Shown: piece by piece, positions 60,555-64,000 of the stretch | Position numbering within the stretch: the stretch's first letter is position 1 | How the letters are laid out: each line of letters opens with the position of its first letter | NCBI RefSeq assembly: GCF_913776295.1 | Contig: NZ_CAJYOJ010000079.1 | Location: forward strand, 1-64,000 | Direction of reading: 5' to 3' | DNA from: an uncultured Pedobacter sp. | GTDB taxonomy: Bacteria > Bacteroidota > Bacteroidia > Sphingobacteriales > Sphingobacteriaceae | DNA length: 64,000 nt | Translations under genes and position numbers: made by a program | Notes under the pieces: model-generated | What the model saw: the letters and a program-made list of their open reading frames with translations, nothing else | What the model was told of the DNA's origin: nothing | The model's database searches: none

Positions 60555-60930
60555 ATGAATGAAAAACTGATTGCAAGGCGATTGTAAATGCGGCTTACCG
60601 CGTACATGTAGAATTAGGACCAGGTTCGTTAGAATCTGCATATGAAAAGTGCTTGATTTATGAAGTGCAGGAATGTATATTTTATCGCAATTAAAAGTTC
60701 CCGTGATATACCGGGGAATTAAACTTAATTGTAACTACAGAATTGGCATATTGGTAGAGCAAAAAGTTGTGGTGAAATTAAATCAGTTAATTTTTTAAAT
60801 GAAGTACATCTGGCACAAATCATTACCTATTAAAATTAGCAGATTGCAAACTTGGTTTACTGATCAATTTTAATGTAGCAAAAATAAAAGACGGAATTAG
60901 GCGGGTAATAAATGGCTATTTATTACCTAA
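60555..60930 (+). pseudogene. degenerate GxxExxY-family gene
   Basis: Three reading frames must be joined to recover the family. The recognisable pieces are IVNAAYRVHVELGPGS with LESAYEKCLIYEVQE, then RGIKLNCNYRIGILVEQKVV-like sequence, NEVHLAQIITY, and DCKLGLLINFNVAKIKDGIR-like sequence with RVINGY (joined across small insertions and deletions). An intact protein would be about 125 residues. The flanks carry ACAAAGGCACTAAGA (about 60433-60449) and its inverted relative CTTGCTGCCCTTTGTGG (about 60940-60957), a common environment for such genes. Not functional as read. Confidence 0.75.
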
Positions 60931-60989
60931 AAATAAAAGCCTTGCTGCCCTTTGTGGCTTCGCGGTAAAAACAAAAAGTAAATAATATA

Positions 60990-61877
60990 ATGAACAAATT
61001 TCAGGGTACTGGTGTAGCGTTGGTTACGCCTTTCAACACAGATGGATCAGTTGATTATAATGGCTTAAAAAACCTGATTAATCATTTGGTAGAAGGAGGG
61101 ATAGATTACCTCGTTTCTTTAGGTACAACCGGCGAAACCGCTACAATGACCAAGGACGAGAAGAAGAAGGTGTGGGCCTATACTGCTGAAATTAACAATA
61201 ACAGGTTACCATTGGTTGCCGGTATTGGAGGGAATAATACTTTAGCTGTAGCTGATGACATTAAATCTTTCGATGCTACAGGTTATAGTGCAATTCTATC
61301 TGTTAGTCCTTATTACAACAAACCCACACAGGAGGGAATTTATCAGCACTATAAATATTTGGCTGAAATTTCGCCATTGGATTTAATCCTCTATAATGTT
61401 CCCGGTCGTACGATGAGCAATATGAGTCCGGAAACGACTTGCAGGTTGGCTCACGATTTCAAAAACATCATCGCGACGAAAGAAGCATCAGGAAGCTTTG
61501 ATCAGTTCAACCAGATTATGAGGGATAAACCTGAAGATTTTTTATTAATTTCTGGCGATGACCCGATTACCTTGCCTATGATTGCTTTGGGCGCTTCGGG
61601 AGTAATTTCCGTAATTGCAAATGCGGTTCCAAAACCTTTTACAGACATGGTTAATTTATGTTTGCAAGGCAATTTTAACGCGGCTAATCCTTCCCACTTA
61701 AATTTGGTAGAGTTTACGCGTTTAGCCTTTGCAGAAGGAAATCCGGCAGGAATTAAAGCTGCTTTAAAGCATTTAAATATCTGTGGGGATACGGTGAGGT
61801 TACCACTGGTAAAAGCTTCATCATCTTTAGAACAATTAATTATTGCAGAACTTGATAACATAATTCAAACGGCTTAA
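60990..61877 (+). CDS. dapA: 4-hydroxy-tetrahydrodipicolinate synthase
   Basis: A 295-residue aldolase of lysine and diaminopimelate synthesis that condenses pyruvate with aspartate semialdehyde. The Schiff-base Lys164 is in IIATKEASGSF, the catalytic Tyr135 in LILYNVPGRT, and the Thr pair in SLGTTGETATM. VSPYYNKPTQEGIYQHY is a family signature. It is monocistronic with a terminator at 61899-61930. Confidence 0.96.
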   Translation: MNKFQGTGVALVTPFNTDGSVDYNGLKNLINHLVEGGIDYLVSLGTTGETATMTKDEKKKVWAYTAEINNNRLPLVAGIGGNNTLAVADDIKSFDATGYSAILSVSPYYNKPTQEGIYQHYKYLAEISPLDLILYNVPGRTMSNMSPETTCRLAHDFKNIIATKEASGSFDQFNQIMRDKPEDFLLISGDDPITLPMIALGASGVISVIANAVPKPFTDMVNLCLQGNFNAANPSHLNLVEFTRLAFAEGNPAGIKAALKHLNICGDTVRLPLVKASSSLEQLIIAELDNIIQTA

Positions 61878-61898
61878 TCGCGTGCTTGAATAAATAAA

Positions 61899-61930
61899 AA
61901 GGCTTCCAGATTCAAAATTTGGGAGCCTTT
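61899..61930. terminator. terminator hairpin
   Basis: Arms AAAAAGGCTTCC and GGGAGCCTTTTT with one mismatch lie between converging dapA and the esterase gene. Confidence 0.78.
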
Positions 61931-61946
61931 TTTGGTTTGGTAGGAG

Positions 61947-63116
61947 TTATTTAAACAACATCGGCGCAAATGCTGATAAATAATCCCGCCAGTTCGACCA
62001 CGTATGACCACCCTCACTTTCTTGATAATCATATTTGAAGTTCATTCCATCAAGCTTTTTTCTAAAATCACTCACATTTTTATATAAGAAATCTGTTTTA
62101 CCTATCGCAATCCAGTATAAGTTGTACCCATTTTTCTTTTGCGCTTCCAGTTTCAAGTCCAGATCTTTGTAAACAGGGTTTACTGCACTTGCAGGGGGCA
62201 ATATCGCCGGAGAAAACAAACCGACATAACCAAAGGTTTTAGGATAATTGGCTGAGATAAACAGGGAATGAAATCCACCCATTGATAAACCAGCAATGGC
62301 ACGGTCATGCTGCGTTTTACCGGTACGATAGTTTTTCTCTGTAAAATCTATAATTTCCCGAAAATAGGATTCCATGTCACCATTAAAAACATCAGGTGTC
62401 ATCATAACTGGCTTATAGAGTCCTTTTGAAGATTCTCCCGGTGCCGCCGTGTTACTGGTGTGGCCATTAGTCATCACCACGATCATCGGCCTGGCTTTGC
62501 CTGCGGCGATAAGATTATCCAGGATCTGAGAAGCTCTACCGAGTTGCATCCAGGCTTCTTCATCCCCTCCAACACCATGTAACAGATATAAAACAGGATA
62601 ATTCCCTTTCGATTCTTCATAACCTGGCGGCGTGTAAACAGTAATTCTGCGACTGGTTTTAAGCCCATCGGATTGATACCAGCGTTTTGCCACCGTTCCA
62701 TGCGGTACATCTTTAACCATATATAAATCTGCCTTGCCATTTCCCACTAAAAATACGTTTACAACAGAGGATACATCTCTGATCAGGTAAACATTGCTTG
62801 GATCCCGGATTTTCAAACCATCCACAATAAAACTGTAACTGTAAAGTTCCGAGCTTAAAACTGCCGAAGTATATGACCAAATACTATCTGTTCCCAATTT
62901 CATTTCCTGCGTGGGTGGAGTATTTGGCTTCGAAACCAAAAAATCACCCTGTATCTCTACCTTCCTGGCGTTTGGAGCTTTAAGCCTGAAAGTAAAAGTA
63001 CCATCAGGATTCATTTGCGGCGAAATCACTTCTTTCTGACGGCCAAAATTTAAATTTTCCTGTGCATACATTAACTGCGCACAACCAAGTAGTATAAGTA
63101 GAATTAGTTTTTTCAT
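61947..63116 (-). CDS. exported CE1-like esterase with N-terminal E-set domain
   Basis: The protein has 389 residues with signal peptide MKKLILLILLGCAQLMYAQE. Residues 30-125 form a CBM48/E-set-like sandwich (FTFRLKAPNARKVEIQGDFL). The alpha/beta-hydrolase follows (NYPVLYLLHGVGGDEEAW), with the nucleophile Ser in IAGLSMGGFHSLF and the His near the end in EGGHTWSNWRDYL. This is the layout of esterases of the enterochelin-esterase/feruloyl-esterase D group (CE1), acting on acetyl or feruloyl decorations of xylan. The true substrate is unknown and no xylanase is adjacent. Confidence 0.88.
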   Translation of the reverse strand: MKKLILLILLGCAQLMYAQENLNFGRQKEVISPQMNPDGTFTFRLKAPNARKVEIQGDFLVSKPNTPPTQEMKLGTDSIWSYTSAVLSSELYSYSFIVDGLKIRDPSNVYLIRDVSSVVNVFLVGNGKADLYMVKDVPHGTVAKRWYQSDGLKTSRRITVYTPPGYEESKGNYPVLYLLHGVGGDEEAWMQLGRASQILDNLIAAGKARPMIVVMTNGHTSNTAAPGESSKGLYKPVMMTPDVFNGDMESYFREIIDFTEKNYRTGKTQHDRAIAGLSMGGFHSLFISANYPKTFGYVGLFSPAILPPASAVNPVYKDLDLKLEAQKKNGYNLYWIAIGKTDFLYKNVSDFRKKLDGMNFKYDYQESEGGHTWSNWRDYLSAFAPMLFK

Positions 63117-63215
63117 GGTAAGAATAGGGTAATCGTGATGATTTGATTTTATCTAATAAAACAATGGCCTCTTCGTATAAAGAGGCCATCTGGTATCATA
63201 TTTATTTAAAGTCGC

Positions 63216-63392
63216 TTAAGCTTTATTTTTGGTTTCCTGAACTTCCAGACGGATGGCCTGGGCTAAGTTTTTCAGATCCTGCATACCTTTACGTACACGG
63301 GTTCCTGCCGCACTGTTGCCTTTGTTATAAAATTTGTCTGCATCAGCTTCCAAAGCTGCCACTAAACTTTTTACTTCTTCGAATTTTTTCAT
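63216..63392 (-). CDS. histone H1-like small basic protein
   Basis: A 58-residue frame: MKKFEEVKSLVAALEADADK, FYNKGNSAAGTRVRKGMQDL, then KNLAQAIRLEVQETKNKA. The KGNSAAGTRxRKxMQDLK pattern is that of the short histone H1/Hc1-like proteins found in nearly all Bacteroidota. They are helical DNA-associated proteins, probably acting in chromosome organisation. The gene is monocistronic; a 250-base AT-rich leader region precedes it without a clear consensus promoter. Confidence 0.88.
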   Translation of the reverse strand: MKKFEEVKSLVAALEADADKFYNKGNSAAGTRVRKGMQDLKNLAQAIRLEVQETKNKA

Positions 63393-63598
63393 TTTTGATT
63401 ACTCCTATGGTTCTTTAAAGTTTTAGATTTAATTATCTAATTTAAAGGGTTTAACGAAATAAAAAAATTTTGAAACAATAAAAAAACAGCCTCCTAAACC
63501 GTTTTTTTCCACACGCTTAGATTTATAAACATACAATTTAAAAAACCGACTAAACAAACAACTGATACACAGCTATTTAAAATAAAAACTTACCAAAA

Positions 63599-63628
63599 AA
63601 AGCCCTTTAAACAGGTTTAAAGGGCTTT
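63599..63628 (-). terminator. terminator hairpin
   Basis: Perfect 13-base arms AAAGCCCTTTAAA (63599-63611) and TTTAAAGGGCTTT (63616-63628) with a 4-base loop, 18 bases past the stop of the next gene (minus strand), followed by TTTGGTAAG on that strand. Confidence 0.85.
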
Positions 63629-63646
63629 GTAAAATTTTCATTGATC

Positions 63647-64000
63647 TTAAGCCGTAGCGAAAAGATTCTCTTTATAATATCCGTTTTCTAACTTTTCCGC
63701 AACTTCGCTAAAAGCGTCTAAAGTACGTTGTACATCTTCCAGCGTGTGTACAGCCGTTGGAATTAAACGCAATTCAATCATACCTTTAGGAATGACCGGA
63801 TATACTACGATTGAGCAGAAGATACCATAATTCTCACGCAGATCGAATGTAAGTGCTGTAGCATCAGAAAGTTCGCCTTTCAGGAAAACCGGTGTAACTA
63901 CCGAATCAGTAACACCCAAATCGAAACCACGCTCACGCAATCCTTTCTGAAGCGCTGTGGCAATTTCCCAAAGTTTATCTTTTAACTCCGGACGGCTTTT
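63647..64000 (-). CDS. alpha-oxoamine synthase family, C-terminal part (KBL/serine palmitoyltransferase type)
   Basis: The frame runs off the right edge; 117 residues are visible. They are the C-terminal small domain of PLP-dependent alpha-oxoamine synthases: TDSVVTPVFLKGELSDATAL, ENYGIFCSIVVYPVIPKGMI and ELRLIPTAVHTLEDVQRTLD. The PVIPKG and RLIPTA(V/S)HT segments are typical. The lysine-bearing domain is outside the window. Bacteroidota make sphingolipids with a serine palmitoyltransferase of this type; glycine C-acetyltransferase is the alternative. I cannot decide between them from this part. Confidence 0.8.
   Translation of the reverse strand, partial: KSRPELKDKLWEIATALQKGLRERGFDLGVTDSVVTPVFLKGELSDATALTFDLRENYGIFCSIVVYPVIPKGMIELRLIPTAVHTLEDVQRTLDAFSEVAEKLENGYYKENLFATA

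Overview
The window looks like a chromosomal segment of a Bacteroidota bacterium, most likely a Sphingobacteriaceae member close to Pedobacter. The basis is: AT-rich DNA; no purine-rich ribosome-binding sites; many promoters of the Bacteroidota type (TTTG, about 19 bases, then TAnnTTTG); TonB-dependent receptors, lipoproteins and PorT-type barrels; and families typical of the group (NrtR-type sugar regulators, a short histone H1-like protein, GxxExxY proteins, DUF4268). This assignment is inference, since no rRNA gene is present.

Layout. 1-1044: accessory junction with the C-terminus of an IS4-like transposase and about 2.5 copies of a ~305-base tandem repeat. 1045-4576: two ankyrin-repeat proteins and a lipoprotein. 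4868-10313: a PQQ-type sugar dehydrogenase, a TonB receptor, a short SSB and small conserved proteins. 10403-12078: an alkylation-repair operon (Ada-like AraC/methyltransferase, a frameshifted Ada zinc-domain protein, AlkB). 12292-19337: housekeeping and hypothetical genes, including an ohrR/ohr pair with a visible operator and promoter. 19509-26460: an alpha-L-rhamnosidase, riboflavin synthase, a biotin carboxylase, a hypothetical protein and threonine aldolase.

26558-40103 is a carbohydrate block: a BadF-type sugar kinase, a NUDIX/winged-helix (NrtR-family) regulator, pfkA, a degenerate kinase paralogue, gapA, and on the minus strand a GH31 glucosidase and glgB. Four copies of the palindrome GTGTA-N5-TACAC lie in front of these units, which suggests a local regulon of the NrtR-type protein. 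Three short units with terminator hairpins but no convincing protein lie between 31618 and 35282; they are candidate small RNAs or leader transcripts.

40169-41778 is a tripartite HipB-HipS-HipT toxin-antitoxin operon preceded by four operator copies spaced 40-41 bases apart. 41875-48779 holds a large TonB receptor, a penicillin acylase-family enzyme and a LuxE-type acyltransferase. 48783-54261 is a probable zinc-starvation locus: an eight-gene minus-strand operon (MerC, a tiny lipoprotein, ABC ATPase, permease, three tandem CxxCG proteins, a Fur/Zur-type repressor) diverging from a COG0523/CobW GTPase, with two matching operators in the shared promoter region. 54754-55832 is a small gene plus Fic protein behind a perfect palindrome. 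The remainder is housekeeping (tyrS, ligA, dapA, a CE1-like esterase, a histone-like protein, an alpha-oxoamine synthase fragment) with one GxxExxY pseudogene. I found no tRNA, rRNA or CRISPR.
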